A DNA stretch of 64,000 nucleotides from Ypsolopha sequella (GCA_934047225.1 OW203986.1:12031221-12095220); one strand, 5' to 3'. Shown: positions 20,640 through 32,697, counted from the stretch's first letter. Notes: generated by a model from the sequence alone, not told the origin. Made by a program: numbers and translations.

Positions 20640-23304
20640 CATACAAGTTCACCACGAACTCGACTCGGATCATAGACCAGTGACCGCTGAGCTGGGTATG
20701 CCGATTTCTATACCCCCAGCTAAAATTACCAAGACAGATTGGACCAAACTTCACAACTCCTTTAAAAATGATCCCTTACCAAACGAACTGACAGAAATAC
20801 CTACAGAAATGACCACCTGACAAGACGTGGATTTAGCTATAAATAAATTCACTAACTACTTACAAACTACCCCAAGTAACTGCTCTAAACAGATAGACGG
20901 AACTGATGACAAAAAATACCGACTCCCGAGTGACATTCAGGACCTAATAAGAGAAAAACGTGCTGCCACCCGCGCGCACGATTTCTTCCCCTCTCAGGAA
21001 AATAGAGTCAAACTTCGCTCTCTCCAGAGGCAAGTGAAAGAGCGAGTCAGAGAGTACAAATCCCAGGAATGGGACAAATTACTTTCTGATTTATCACCTC
21101 ATCACCAAGCCTACTGGAAGCTAGCACGCTCCATGAAAGCCAACACAGTTATCGACATTCCAGCCCTCACACGATCCGACAAGACAATAGCATTCGAGGA
21201 CGCCAACAAGGCCGAGTGCCTGGCCGACAGCCTCGAAAAACAATGTTCCCCGTCCCTAGAAATGACAGACCAGTCTCACATCAACTTCGTTGATAACGAA
21301 GTCAATAACAGAGCCTCCCGTCCACCAACTGACAAGTTAGACCCAGTCACCGTTAAAGAGGTTTCTCAGATTATTAAAAATCTAAACCCCAAAAAATCCC
21401 CAGGATCTGACGGTATTACAAACCGAGTTTTAAAAAACCTATCGTACCCCCTCCTAGTCATACTAGTTTCTATCATGAATTCAGCGATAGAATTCTGTAT
21501 GTTCCCCGATTCATGGAAAAAGGCTGACGTCATAGGTATTCACAAGCCGGGTAAAGAACGCTCAGTCCCATCCAGCTACCGCCCCATCAGTCTTCTAAAG
21601 TCACTTGGTAAAATATACGAACGTATATTAAATACCAGACTTAAAAATCTAGCATCCGAAAATGACCTCATACCGAATGAACAATTCGGCTTCCGATCTG
21701 GGCATTCTTGTATACAGCAAGTGCACAGAATAATCGAATATATAATGGATGGTTTTAGACACAAAAAATCAAAACACACGGGCGCCTTATTCTTTGACGT
21801 AGCCAAAGCTTTTGATAAAGTTTGGCACAACGGACTCATTTTCAAGCTATACAGCATGAAACTCCCCGACAGAATGGTACTAATCATCAAAGACTTCCTT
21901 AAAAACCGAAAATTCCGGTTCAGATTGGACGGAACACACTCAAAACCACACCCTATAAACTCAGGAGTTCCGCAAGGATCAGTACTCTCACCCCTCCTCT
22001 TCTCACTTTTTACAAGTGATATGCCACGCCCACAACACGTTCAACTCGCCCTCTTCGCTGATGATACAGCTCTCTACTGTAAAAACAGAAAAGCGGAAGT
22101 CACTTTCAAACGACTACAAGCGGCCGCCACACAGCTGGGAGACTGGTTCAAAAAATGGCGCATAGAACTAAATCCCGATAAAAGCGCGGCCATTTACTTT
22201 TCTCGTTTCACTCCGCGCCAGGAGTGGAACAAACCCAAACCCAACATAACACTGTTCGGCCGGACCATTCCCTGGTCGACCCAAGTCAAATACCTCGGTG
22301 TCAATCTAGACAGCCGACTATCCTTCGGCCCTCACATAGACATTGTGAGAAACAGAGCCAAATTTATACTAAGTAGACTCTCTCCACTAATAACATCAAA
22401 AAGTAAACTCTCATTACGCAGTAAACTCAGATTATATCTGACCTGCGTCCGTCCCATCTTCACTTATGCTAGTGTAGTATTTGCACACTCCGCAAAAACT
22501 CACACTAAGAAACTCCAAGTAGTACAGAATAAATTCCTACGTAGAGCTACCGGCGCACCCTGGTACGTACGTAATTATAATCTCCATAAGGATCTCAATG
22601 TACCTACAGTTAGACAATTCATGAAACAAATATCCATGCGATATTTCGACTTATCCGCACACCATACCGACCCGCTTATTAGACAAGCCTCTGACTATAA
22701 GGTATTCGTAAATGCCAAACAAGGACGTAGACGACCGAGACATGTTATAATCGACTCCGATGACGAAATAACTAAAAAGATTTCAGACTCACAGCCAACT
22801 GATAACAGTGACAAAACAAACCCCACTTCCCCTCTATACCTACACCGCCCCCGCAGAAGGCGGCGAAAAGGTAATCAAACAGCCGGTTCACCGTCGGCTA
22901 CGACTATCACTACGACACCTAGCGCGCTACGCCGTAGCCAATTACGCCAATTACGACGCCGAACGCCTTACGCAGGCGAAAACTATTCTTAAGACGTAAC
23001 GACACACGGTACAAGTACGTGCCTGGTCGTTTTTCACCTATCCACGTATCACAGCCACCTTAGTTCGTCCACACCCCCCCTCGGGGCACACGAATAAACA
23101 AATAAAAACAATAGACTCATACATAGACTTTTAAAAAAAGACTCTCTCAGACTCTTTAAATAGACTTTTAAAGGACCTTTAAAAACAAAAATAAATAAAT
23201 AAACTTTTATAGAGGTTGGGTACTCTCTGTCCCCCTCTTCAAGGTAAAGCTGAAAAGGCCAAAAGGCCGACAGCAAAAAAGATCAACTCAAAAAAAAAAA
23301 AAAA
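20640..23304 (+). mobile_element. Jockey-type LINE, 5'-truncated
   Basis: It begins inside the end of the endonuclease domain (HHELDSDHRPVTAEL from 20650, with the SDH active-site motif), runs through the reverse transcriptase ORF and a 3' UTR, and ends in an A-run at 23290-23304. It abuts the truncated Helitron-like copy B, as if the LINE had inserted into it or replaced its 5' end. Confidence 0.85.
20827..22992 (+). CDS. LINE ORF2: end of endonuclease plus reverse transcriptase
   Basis: A 721-codon open frame encoding a target-primed reverse transcriptase. Motifs in order: KKSPGSDGI near residue 195, SYRPISLLKSLGKIYE near 255, ALFFDVAKAFDKVWH (motif A) near 325, [15 protein letters not shown] (motif B) near 380, LALFADDTALYC (catalytic FADD) near 410, then YLGVNLDSRL and a thumb. 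The C terminus is Arg-rich. The same frame continues upstream through a single TGA at 20818-20820 into the endonuclease end, so the ORF has one premature stop in addition to the 5' truncation. The first frame codon is not a natural start. Best match by eye is the Jockey clade. Confidence 0.88.
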   Translation: MDLAINKFTNYLQTTPSNCSKQIDGTDDKKYRLPSDIQDLIREKRAATRAHDFFPSQENRVKLRSLQRQVKERVREYKSQEWDKLLSDLSPHHQAYWKLARSMKANTVIDIPALTRSDKTIAFEDANKAECLADSLEKQCSPSLEMTDQSHINFVDNEVNNRASRPPTDKLDPVTVKEVSQIIKNLNPKKSPGSDGITNRVLKNLSYPLLVILVSIMNSAIEFCMFPDSWKKADVIGIHKPGKERSVPSSYRPISLLKSLGKIYERILNTRLKNLASENDLIPNEQFGFRSGHSCIQQVHRIIEYIMDGFRHKKSKHTGALFFDVAKAFDKVWHNGLIFKLYSMKLPDRMVLIIKDFLKNRKFRFRLDGTHSKPHPINSGVPQGSVLSPLLFSLFTSDMPRPQHVQLALFADDTALYCKNRKAEVTFKRLQAAATQLGDWFKKWRIELNPDKSAAIYFSRFTPRQEWNKPKPNITLFGRTIPWSTQVKYLGVNLDSRLSFGPHIDIVRNRAKFILSRLSPLITSKSKLSLRSKLRLYLTCVRPIFTYASVVFAHSAKTHTKKLQVVQNKFLRRATGAPWYVRNYNLHKDLNVPTVRQFMKQISMRYFDLSAHHTDPLIRQASDYKVFVNAKQGRRRPRHVIIDSDDEITKKISDSQPTDNSDKTNPTSPLYLHRPRRRRRKGNQTAGSPSATTITTTPSALRRSQLRQLRRRTPYAGENYS

Positions 23305-25001
23305 GCCTAAACCGCTGGTCCTATAGACTTGAAATTTTGCGTATAGATACCTTATGTAGTGTAGGCATCCACTTAGAAAGTATTTTTCAAAATTCACCCC
23401 CTAAGGGGGTGAAACGGGTATCCAAAGTTTGTATGGGGAAACAAGATTAGTTAGACTATTTTTTTCGAGACTTCACAGGAGTACTCATATTCATAAATGA
23501 GTAAACATGTGTTTCAGGTTTTTTCAGAATTCAACCCCTAAAAAGGGGAAGTATGATTTATCGGGTCGCTGATTACGAAAACAACAACGATTTTGAAATC
23601 CAAAGTGGTGGACGTGAATAAGGCTTTTCCAGAATTCGACCCCTAAAAGGGGGAAATGGGGTGACAAAGTCTGAAAACCAACATGGGTATTGTTTGTATG
23701 GTTTATCGGGTCGCTGATTACGAAAACAACAACGATTTCTAAATCCAATGTAGTGGACGTGAAATACCGTCATCCCCTGTTGGGGTGCGATGGGGTTGAA
23801 ATGTGTAAATGTCAATGTAGGTGTCGTTTTTTGGGACGTTAATTACGAAAATGACATTGATTTTGAAATTTAATACATTGGACAGGTGGACATGAAAAAG
23901 GCTTCTCCAGAATTCAACCCCTAAAAGGGGGAAATGGGATGACACAGTCTGAAAACCAACATGGGTATCGTTTGTATGGTTTATTGGGTCGCTGATTACG
24001 AAAACAACAACGTTTTCTAAATCCAATGTAGTGGACGTGAAATTCCATCATCCCCTGTTGGGGTACGATGTGGTTGAAATGTTGAAATGTGTAAATATCA
24101 ATATGGGTGTCGTTTTTTTTTTTTTTGGGACGTTAATTATGAAAATTGCATCGATTTTGAAATTTAATATAGTGGACATGAAAATTCTTGAAAGTATGTG
24201 TGCCAAAGAAAACCAGCTGTAACAGGCGGACAGACAGACAGCCACACAAGTGATCCTTTTAGGGTTCCATTTTTTCCCTTTGATGTATCTATCTATCTAT
24301 GTATCCATAATCTATCTATCTATCTATCTGTCTATCTATCTATATCTATATATATCCCAGCAAAATATCTTTGGAACGGAAGGTGGTACATCCCTAGGGG
24401 TTGGACCATGGGGTGCCAAAAAAAGCATTTTTTTAAATGTCAAAACTTTGACGGCCTGTATCTCCCAAACGGCTGGTGTTAGACTCATGTTCATGGTACT
24501 CTAAAAAAAGGTCTCGGCGAGATCTAGATGACGGTAAAAAAAAAGTCGAAAAAAAAATTTCCAAGATTTTGATCGGCAATATCTCCGGAACGAATATATG
24601 TAAGGAGTTCGGGTTTCAACTATAGTGATCGTTCAAGCTGGGGTTACAAGACCAAAAAGAAAATTTGAATTTGACAGGTTTTGACAGTTTTTTGACAGGT
24701 CCGAAATAGTATTCCGATTTACATGAAACTCGGTATCAACAGGCATTTGGGGTCGCCGATTACGCTGCGGTATTTAAATTTGACATTTTCTTACAACTGA
24801 TAGGGATTTTGACACATTTTTGGAAAAACTTTGATCGGTGAATCTCCGTATTTGGCACTCTGGCGAGCATGCGAGTTTTTCGGCCGAGCACTACACCTTG
24901 ACTCCCAGAGGGATTGAGAGCACTTATAATGTTTGTTTCTGAAAAAAAAATGTAGTTTGTTTCCTGTAGGCCACGCGGGCGAAGCCGCGGGCAGAAGCTA
25001 G
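23305..25001 (+). mobile_element. Non-autonomous Helitron-like element, copy B
   Basis: Same family as 1817-3209, on the opposite strand. It lacks the first ~60 bp, where the LINE poly(A) abuts. It ends with the GC hairpin CCACGCGGGCGAAGCCGCGG followed by GCAGAAGCTAG, next base T. It is longer than copy A because a block of about 270 bp (around 23635-23790, repeated at 23900-24060) is duplicated inside it. A CTAT microsatellite lies at 24285-24355. Confidence 0.85.
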
Positions 25002-25074
25002 TATAAGATATAATAATAAATATATTATATTTTGCTTTTATAAGCTTTCTTCTTTCTTTTTATTTATTAGCATT

Positions 25075-25437
25075 CCATCCATCCATCAGCCTAGTTCGTC
25101 CACTGCTGGCTGGCCATAAGCCTTTCCAGGACTTTGCCACTCCCGGCGGTCATCCTGGAAGAATTGCCCATACTCACACACGCTGGACAGGCAAGTTGGT
25201 GAGCGTGATACCGGAACCCTCGCACCAGTGACGCCGCTGCCCGTCACCAGTCTGTTCCATATAAGGCCCGGCTATTAGGGATGGATATACCGCCATCTAT
25301 CGCTCCCATTCATGGTGGGCCTCCTGGTTTTTTAGCTGTGAGCTGTCCTCTTACTCTCCCTCGTATTACTTCGAGGGGGTCTCCAAGTAAGACGGTGGTA
25401 CCTCCACAGTCGAGCCCGGCATCAGCTCTACAACCTG
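25075..25437 (-). mobile_element. Short retroposon with perfect 14-bp target duplication
   Basis: TATTTATTAGCATT stands at 25061-25074 and again at 25438-25451. The 363-bp insert on the minus strand starts AGGTTGTAGAGCTGATGCC and ends in GGATGGATGG tail units. Two shorter relatives are at 1562-1787 and 59984-60222. A long target duplication and a simple tail indicate LINE-driven insertion. It is a SINE or a truncated LINE; no pol III boxes were evident. Confidence 0.8.
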
Positions 25438-25451
25438 TATTTATTAGCATT

Positions 25452-25990
25452 AAAAGATAAAAAAATATTCAGAAAATCAGGACGGGGACGGGGTACCGCA
25501 CTTCCCTGAGCGTAAGACTGTAGTACGTTCTTCAAGTTGTTTCTGAAAGGGGGTCATTTCCGTAGTATTATCGTAGTAGTAGTGAACAAAACAAAACCCT
25601 GGTACGACGATAATTGACGTTTGAATACGGTATCAGTTTGTCTTCCTTGTCTGCTACATTGTTTGCCCGGATTAGCAATCGGATGAACCAACTTGTATAA
25701 ATGACGAGGCAGGCAAGGTTTACAGGAAGGTAGAAGTATCAAAAAGAATAATTTACCCAACGAAAATTATAAGTAGTGAGAAAAAACCAATTATAAATAC
25801 ACAACTTACCCAATGTTAATTGGTAGTAGTTTTACCAGTAGAATATATAGGTAGATAGATAGTTGTTACATATTTATAGTTATGTTATTTCTGGTTATGT
25901 TATTTTTAATTATGCTCCTTGTTGTCTCGTCCTCAATGATGAGAAATACTACTTGTTAGTATCGAGTCCCGACACTAGTCGTTGTAATTG
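25452..25990. other. Nothing recognised
   Basis: No gene or repeat family was identified. Reading frames up to 68 codons occur on the minus strand without familiar motifs. A short GATA run is at 25851-25862. Confidence 0.4.
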
Positions 25991-25999
25991 TGGTTGCTA

Positions 26000-26549
26000 T
26001 GCTGTAGAGCCTAGATCTAGAAAAGTTGTCAGATAGGTATAATCTTAAAAATATACCTTTTATATCTGCCTCAGATTCGAGCGTTACCAGTCTTCATTTG
26101 CCACCAGACGAATTGCCACCAAATGAATTGCCAACAGCCGAACAGCAATCAGGTGAACTGCCTGACAATGTTACAAAACCAGCAGAGCGAGGAGCCGGAT
26201 ACTCCTGAAATAGCAGAGACTGTTGTAGACAAGCTCGTTGAGCAAGAAATTACAGAGGAGGACGAATGACTCATTCTCTTCGGCTGAACTTAAACAAATG
26301 AGAATTGAAATTCTTAAACTTGTCAGGTCTCATGTAATAGACAAATGTAATGAAACTACAGATCAGTTCTGTTCATCCATATTTCTTGTTCAAAAACCTA
26401 ATGGTAACTACAGGTTCATACTTAATTTAAAAAACTTTAATAACTTTATAACAACAAATTATTTCAAACTGAAGGACTATCGTACAGTTTGTAAACTATT
26501 AAAGAAGGATTTTGATATGGCAACAATTGATAAAAAGGATGCCTATTAT
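26000..26549 (+). pseudogene. DIRS-type retroelement, 5' part
   Basis: 26026-26205 encodes a Gag-like stretch with repeated ELP units (DELPPNELPTAE). An acidic stretch in another frame, TPEIAETVVDKLVEQE, follows. 26240-26549 then carries the reverse transcriptase N-terminal part: SSIFLVQKPNGNYRFILNLK and FDMATIDKKDAYY (motif A). The frame stops at 26549 where a minus-strand LINE begins, and resumes at 28441. Confidence 0.78.
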
Positions 26550-28190
26550 CAATCAATTCTTCAAAGCCGTTTTCGGTCACAGCGACTGTCACTGCTGAGA
26601 GCGGCGCTGATGAGCCCTCACGTGGCTGATGTAGCCGATTTTTGCAGTGAACGTGCGACCACATTAACTGCACGTCAGCACCCCTCCAAGGCTCCAACTA
26701 TATTATAATTGGTGGCCACTGGTGGTCGGGCCTTAAGCTGGTCTCGTTTTGTGTCGAACTCAGTGCGTCTAATCGACTCAAAAACATACACCTTAGTGTT
26801 CACAGCCTGCCTCCAATGTGGTCTGTCTACTGCCAATGTTTCCCATTGTGCTGGGTCTATTGCACATTTCTTCATGTGGCGCACACCATCGCAGCTGACG
26901 CCTCATTAGATAGGCCTCAATCCCACCGACATCAGCACGTCGCAGAACTTCCGTGTTTCTCACATGGTCCGACCAGTGGATGTTCTGGATGTCACGCAGG
27001 CATTTGAGGTGGAACCTATCCAATGTGCGGATATGCTTCCGGTATGGACACCAAGATTCGGAGGCATAGAGAAGATTAGGCAAAACTATCGTCATGTACA
27101 CAGAGACCTTTGTATGGAGCTTTAGGTCATGTGACTGGAACACCTTGGGACGAAGTTTGCCGTAGGCTGCAGCAACTGCTCCTATTCTGCTGTTGACTTC
27201 GTCGTCAAGATGGCACTTGCATGTAATCGTGCTCCCCAGATATTTGAATTTCTCTACTTGCTTCAGCGATGCCTCACCGAGTTTTATATCGACTGGCGCA
27301 CTGAGAGTGTTTTGAACCATCACTTCGGTTTTCTTAACACTGATTTTTAGGCCAAAACGCCGACATATCTCATGGAGGCTCGACATTAAGCGCTGTAGAT
27401 CATCTGAGGATTCCGCCACAAAACACAGGTCATCTGCGTACATTATCTCCGTTATGGTGGTAAGACACACTTTGGTGTATGCTTTCAGCCTGGCTAAGTT
27501 GAGAACACCGCCGTCGGTACAAAAACGAATACGGATACCGTTAGGCACTGATTGCAAGGCTTCCCGAACTACCACTGCAAAGTAAAGGGCAAAGAGAGTG
27601 GGTGCCAGCCGCAGCCTTGATTGACTCCACAGCTGACATTGAAGAACTCCGTATCTTCGCCCTTTACCGCAACACAACACTGCATGTCATCATGCAGTAG
27701 CCGGACCAACCTCACAAACTTATCCGTGCATCCCAGTTTCGTCAGCACCACCCATAAAGCTTCCCGAGGCACACTGTCGAAGGCTTTTTCCAGGTCAACA
27801 AAACACATATACAGTTCCCGACTCTGTTTTCTGCTTTTCTCCTGGAGTTGACATACGGAGAAAATAGCCTCGCAGGTGCCTCTTTCCGGGCGAAAGCCAA
27901 ATTGGGTTTCCGGCAGGATGTTTTCAGACAGGGGCACTAAGCGGTTAAGCAATATCCGGGCAAAGACTTTTCCCGGAGAGGTAAGGAGAGATATACCTCT
28001 GTACGAATTGCAGTCGGAGCAATCTCCTTTGTTTTTGTACAAGGAGCAGATACGAGACAGATGAAAGTCTTCCGGTACCCGCTCCTTTTCCCACATCTCA
28101 ACAAAGAGCCTCCAGATGGTACCGTGCAACTCGTTACCTCCATACTTAAGTAGCTCTCCGGGCAAATTGTCAATGCCCGCCACTTTTTTA
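26550..28190 (-). pseudogene. LINE reverse transcriptase inserted in the DIRS element
   Basis: Minus strand from 28183: SRICSLYKNKGDCSDCNSYR, ILPETQFGFRPERGT, LYMCFVDLEKAFDSVPRE (motif A), then a frameshift directly after VNQGC (near 27615) into [10 protein letters not shown]. The catalytic [12 protein letters not shown] and [11 protein letters not shown] follow, and a C terminus with RRQLRW. A second frameshift near 26800 moves the end into [17 protein letters not shown]. The endonuclease is absent. It is an APE-type LINE; its clade (RTE-like or CR1-like) is not settled. Confidence 0.82.
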
Positions 28191-28199
28191 TTCTGCTGT

Positions 28200-28438
28200 T
28201 GTTTAATAATAATAATAATAATTTAATTGCAAGAACGACCTCACTTAGTGACAGTGGCTTGTCAAGCTCAGTGCAGGCTGGCAATACTGATAGATAGATA
28301 AATAGATAGATATAACATTTATTTCCCAAAAACACGACACATACATACAAAAAACAAAGTAGAACTTAAATAAAAGAAAAAAAAAATTAAATAAAGTTAA
28401 AACACAAAAAGAAAGTAACTTAAATTTATTCTAGTGGT
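28200..28438. mobile_element. LINE boundary region with simple repeats
   Basis: An ATA run (28206-28222), a GATA run (28288-28310) and ACATTTATTTCCC followed by A-rich sequence look like the 3' tail of another minus-strand LINE lying between the two elements. No coding sequence. Confidence 0.5.
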
Positions 28439-28440
28439 AT

Positions 28441-29494
28441 GAGTGTCGCGGCAAAGAAAAAATATTATATGTGTAGCATTAACCCAGATCATAAAAAGTA
28501 CCTTAGATTCATGTTTGAGGGTGAATTATACCAATTTAATGTCCTTCCCTTCGGCCTATGTACTTCACCGTATGTATTCACCAAAATATTGAAACCCGTA
28601 GTGGCACATCTTAGAAGCCAGGGTTTACAGTCTGTTCAGTACATAGATGACTGGCTTTGCCTGGGAAGAACCTATCAAGAGTGCCTTGATAATGTAAACC
28701 TAACCGTGACACTGTTAAAAAACTTAGGTTTTATTATTAATAAAGAAAAGTCCCAACTTACTCCTTCAAAGGAGTGTAAGTTCCTAGGTTTTGTTTTTAA
28801 TACAAGTACAGTGACTATATCCATCGATTTTAATAAAAGAAATAGGTGCCTAAATCCTGTTAAAAAACTAATGACTAAAACAACCTTTTCCATCAGGTTT
28901 CTAGCCCAAGTTGTTGGAACACTAGTTTCTATCTGCCCAGCAATTAAATATGGATTACTGTACACTAAAGAGCTGGAAAGATACAAGTACCTGTCTCTTT
29001 TAAAGAATAATGAAAACTATGAGGCACTTATTTCGTTACCTAACCATTGTTGTTACCCAGACCTTCAATGGTGGCTAAAGAATATCCCAAAATCTGTGTG
29101 TCCAATCATAAAAAACAAGTCTGTATTAGAAATAGCTACAGATTCATCCCTTTCTGGTTGGGGGGCTTCTTGTGGCAGTCAAACAGCCAGTGGGCCATGG
29201 AGAGAACAGGAATCCCAGCTGCATATTAATACTCTAGAACTGAAAGCTGCTCTATTTGGTCTTAAAAGCTTTGCTAAATCTCTATCACAGTATTAAATCC
29301 TTATGCGAATAGATAACACAACAGCAATTTCATATATTAACCGTTTTGGTGGGATACAATACCCACACCTACATGAGATAGCCAAAACTATTTGGCAGTG
29401 GTGTGAAGAGCGAGGTATAATTGTGGTTGCATCATATATAAATACAAAAGACAACACAATAGCAGATTTAGAATCTAGAAAACAATTGGCATAG
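28441..29494 (+). pseudogene. DIRS-type retroelement: reverse transcriptase and RNase H
   Basis: Continues the frame interrupted at 26549: KKYLRFMFEGELYQFNVLPF and GLCTSPYVFTKI, then the catalytic QYIDDWLCLGRT, KCKFLGFVF-like connection, and RNase H beginning LEIATDSSLSGWGAS. A frameshift at 29296 leads to the remaining RNase H in 29303-29494 (MRIDNTTAISYINRFGG, TKDNTIADLESR). This RT/RH arrangement and the YIDDW motif are typical of DIRS1-like elements. The expected methyltransferase and tyrosine recombinase were not found, so the 3' part is lost. Confidence 0.82.
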
Positions 29495-31013
29495 ATTAAA
29501 TAATTTTAAGGTGTGTTAATTCGTAAACCATTGCGAGATTTAGGTTTAATAAGCAGTATTTTCGAAGTTTTGGTTAAAAAAACCTCAAGATGATGAATAT
29601 TTTTACGAAAAGGCTGCAACTTACATTTGCCCTTGTGTGACGTCACTTGATTAATGGCTGTTTAGAAATGTGTCCTTTGCTATCAAGATAAATTTATAAT
29701 AATTTGCTTCAGACTAATTTGACAGCTAGATGACAGATGAGTAGACAGACCATGGATGTATAGACAGACAGAGACAGACCACTTTTTTTATAAGCAATCA
29801 CACATCACAATCAGTATAAAATGTCTAAAATTCTCAAGTGACAAGGTCATCGGACAATTCTTTAAAAAATCATACAAAAATAATGGTCAATTTATTTCGA
29901 TGTGGTCAATATATATAGCAAAATAATGAAAACCATGTCCTAAAATGACGTGATTTAAAACAACGCTATGACTAAAAAATTTATAGGTTTTTTACAAAAA
30001 CAACGAAACTAATACTTTTGGTGATTTTTAGCTATTGGTAAGTACCACTTTATCTTTGAAAAATGTAAATGAGCTATGAAATCGTATTTTAGCAAAAATT
30101 ACGCATTCAACGCTAAAAACGTCCTATAAGAATGAACTATTTTGCAAAATCAACGTAACTTTATATATTTTTACAAAAACAACGTAATTTGTACACAGAT
30201 TAGCTTAAAAAATGTGTATTAATGACTTGATCAGAAATTTTAAACGCCATGTTTTAATGATCATACTGAACCACTTACATACAAAACTTTTGATGTAACG
30301 CGAAAAAAACATGAAAAATTACGTGTAGGTATTAAAAACTTATATGGGGAAGTGAATGTTTATTCGCGTTATTTAAAAAAAATTGTACATAAGTGGTTTA
30401 ATATGATCAGGTTTAATTTTCTGAGCAAATCATTAATACATCCCTTATACGGAAAATATGTACTTCTTTTTACAAAAACAAGATAACTACAATATTTCTT
30501 CAAAAACAATGTAAGTGTGCTGCATATATTTGCATTTTATAAAATAGCTAAAAATAGGAAAACATTTATTAACTACGTAATTTGTTAACTACTATCGTGC
30601 TTAACATTATACCAAAAGATCGTTAAATAAAACGAATTACTACAGAATACAGGTACATTTACATCTTTGTTGTAATAAAACACTTGAACTTGTTCACAAA
30701 AGACAAAAGGTAGGTACTGTGACGTACAGTTTGTTCGGGATCTAGCAGGAATGTTCTTGAATTATACTAACTACTTTATCTCAATTTGAGTTCTTGTATT
30801 ATTTTATTTCCTTCTATTTTTTCCTGATTAACATATTGTAGCATTCGCTACAGGTATTCAACCTTTTTCATCTATTTTAGTCTTTCTTTGTCGTTGATTT
30901 CTTTAATGAATTTTCAAATTTTAAAATTTAGAAAATCTTGTTATGTTTTTTTGTTATTTTTCTCATATTGAAGAGTATCATCGTTGAAACAATACAAAAT
31001 TTGCAATAGAAAA
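29495..31013. repeat. AT-rich repeat region with a fold-back at 30214-30440
   Basis: The phrase ACAAAAACAACG or close variants recurs at about 29993, 30130, 30173, 30470 and 30500. 30214-30440 is a fold-back: TGTATTAATGACTTGATCAG mirrors TGAGCAAATCATTAATACA, and GAACCACTTACAT mirrors GTACATAAGTGGTTTA. No coding sequence was recognised. Confidence 0.5.
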
Positions 31014-31220
31014 TTAACCCTTAACTAGGCACATTGAAAAAATCACCCAATTAGGCGCATGGGGTCTTGAGTGACCCCAAAAAAATATTGGGAAAGGAGT
31101 GTCAAAAAGAAATAAAACTGAATGTATTTTATAGTAATTAGTAAAGTTCTTTAATATAATTAACTTTAAGAAACGAAAACATAACTGGAACATTATATTT
31201 AATAAAAAAATAAAAAAATG

Positions 31221-31364
31221 TATTAGGATTTATAGAATAAATATAATAAATCTAAAAGAGAAAACGCAGTTTACGGTTGTGAGTTTCTATATTCAATAAA
31301 CAGACAGAAGACATAAGTCAGAAAGATTTGAATATGTAATCATAAACAAGGAGTATTATCAACA
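31221..31364 (-). repeat. Copia-like 3' LTR
   Basis: Minus-strand start TGTTGATAATACTCC, end CCTAATA. It matches the 5' LTR base for base by eye. Confidence 0.88.
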
Positions 31365-31439
31365 TGGTCCCCTCAAATCTGAGTCCTTAGATGTCTTTGT
31401 CTCCATCAGCAGCAGTCTGGTAGATCTCCGTTTAGAAAA

Positions 31440-32661
31440 GCGGTGTTTACATCAAAATGCTCAACACTCAAATCCATTTGTGCAGCTAATGATATCAAGA
31501 GTCTTATTGATGAACGTCTCACTACAGGGGGAAGGTTTCAAAATAATCCACACCGTGGGTTTGTGTGCCCATCTGCATCTTCATCAGGTCTATTTATTTA
31601 TTTATTTATTTTATTCATAAACAAAAATCTATTCAATACTTCTTGCACAGGTTCAAGATCATTTGAATCAACGATTCCAAGATAAACAAAGTCAAGATCT
31701 TGTTCTCTAGATCCCAAATCCAAGGATAATACTGTATCTTGATTGTCCACATCACTTGTTTGTACATTCGAACTTTCACAGTGCAGTCGACGTACTTGAA
31801 GTATCGGTGATATTTAGTACGGCTGACTCTACGAAAAATCATTCTTCATTACTCTCTGTGCTTTCTTTAGATTTACGTATATATATATATATTTTTTTTT
31901 TTAACTTCTTGCTCTTCAAGAAAAACCACATCACGAGCCGTAATAACACGTTTTGGATTGTTCGGATCCGAAAAACGATAATCTTTTGAGTTATCACAGT
32001 ATCCTTCTAAACAGCCAACACATGACTCCATCTTGCCATCAATAGACTCCAAACCACGCACCCGCCGCAAGTCCTGGACATTTACGTGTCCCAACCGACG
32101 ATGCCATAATTCCAAATCTCCTTGTCCTTTTAGTGTAGCCAAGGCGGCCCCATCTAATATTGGCTCATAACTGTCCAACTTATAGATCCCGCCCACCTTA
32201 CTACCAGTTGCAAAAGGCGCACCTGAAACTTGATGATGCCATGATTCCAAATCTCTTTGTCCTTTTACTGTAGCCAAGGCGGCCCCATCTAATATTGGCT
32301 CACAACTGTCCAACTTATAGATCCCGCCCACCTTACTACCAGTTGCAAAAGACACACCTGAAACTTGACAATCAGATTGATTGAACAACTCACAACCCGA
32401 CTCACTGAATACCACACATATCCCCTTTTCAACTATTTTGGATACGGATAGAAGATTCGCTTTCAACTCGGGCACATAGGTGACATCTTGTATCGTGTAT
32501 TTACTTCTATTCAATCCCACGCATACATCACCTTTGCCTTCGCTCTTCAACTTCACGTCCGTAGGATCTTCTTGATCGGGCTCCTTTGACACGCATTTAA
32601 ATATCTTTTCACGCATCATCATATTTCGCATGGCAAATTTCCAATTATGATAATTTTTCAT
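31440..32661 (-). pseudogene. Copia-like Gag-Pol, deletion derivative with internal repeat
   Basis: From 32661 the frame starts MKNYHNWKFAMRNMM (Gag N terminus). It jumps to protease/pre-integrase sequence (DVTYVPELKANLLSVSKI, then LWHRRLGHVNVQDLRR with CVGCLEGYC), and then to PKRVITARDVVFLEE, the linker after integrase. Integrase core is absent. Within it, a stretch of about 46 residues beginning VSG-FATGSKVGGIYKLDS is tandemly repeated. In other frames near 31440-31510 lies AAQMDLSVEHFDVNTAFLNG, the first reverse transcriptase motif, after which the rest of Pol is missing. Confidence 0.82.
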
Positions 32662-32697
32662 TTAATTTGTCAATGGTGGTATTTGAGCCCTTTGTTG

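Noticed and set aside
21576..21890. Minus-strand frame of 104 codons
   Set aside because: Lies entirely within the Jockey LINE reverse transcriptase on the plus strand.
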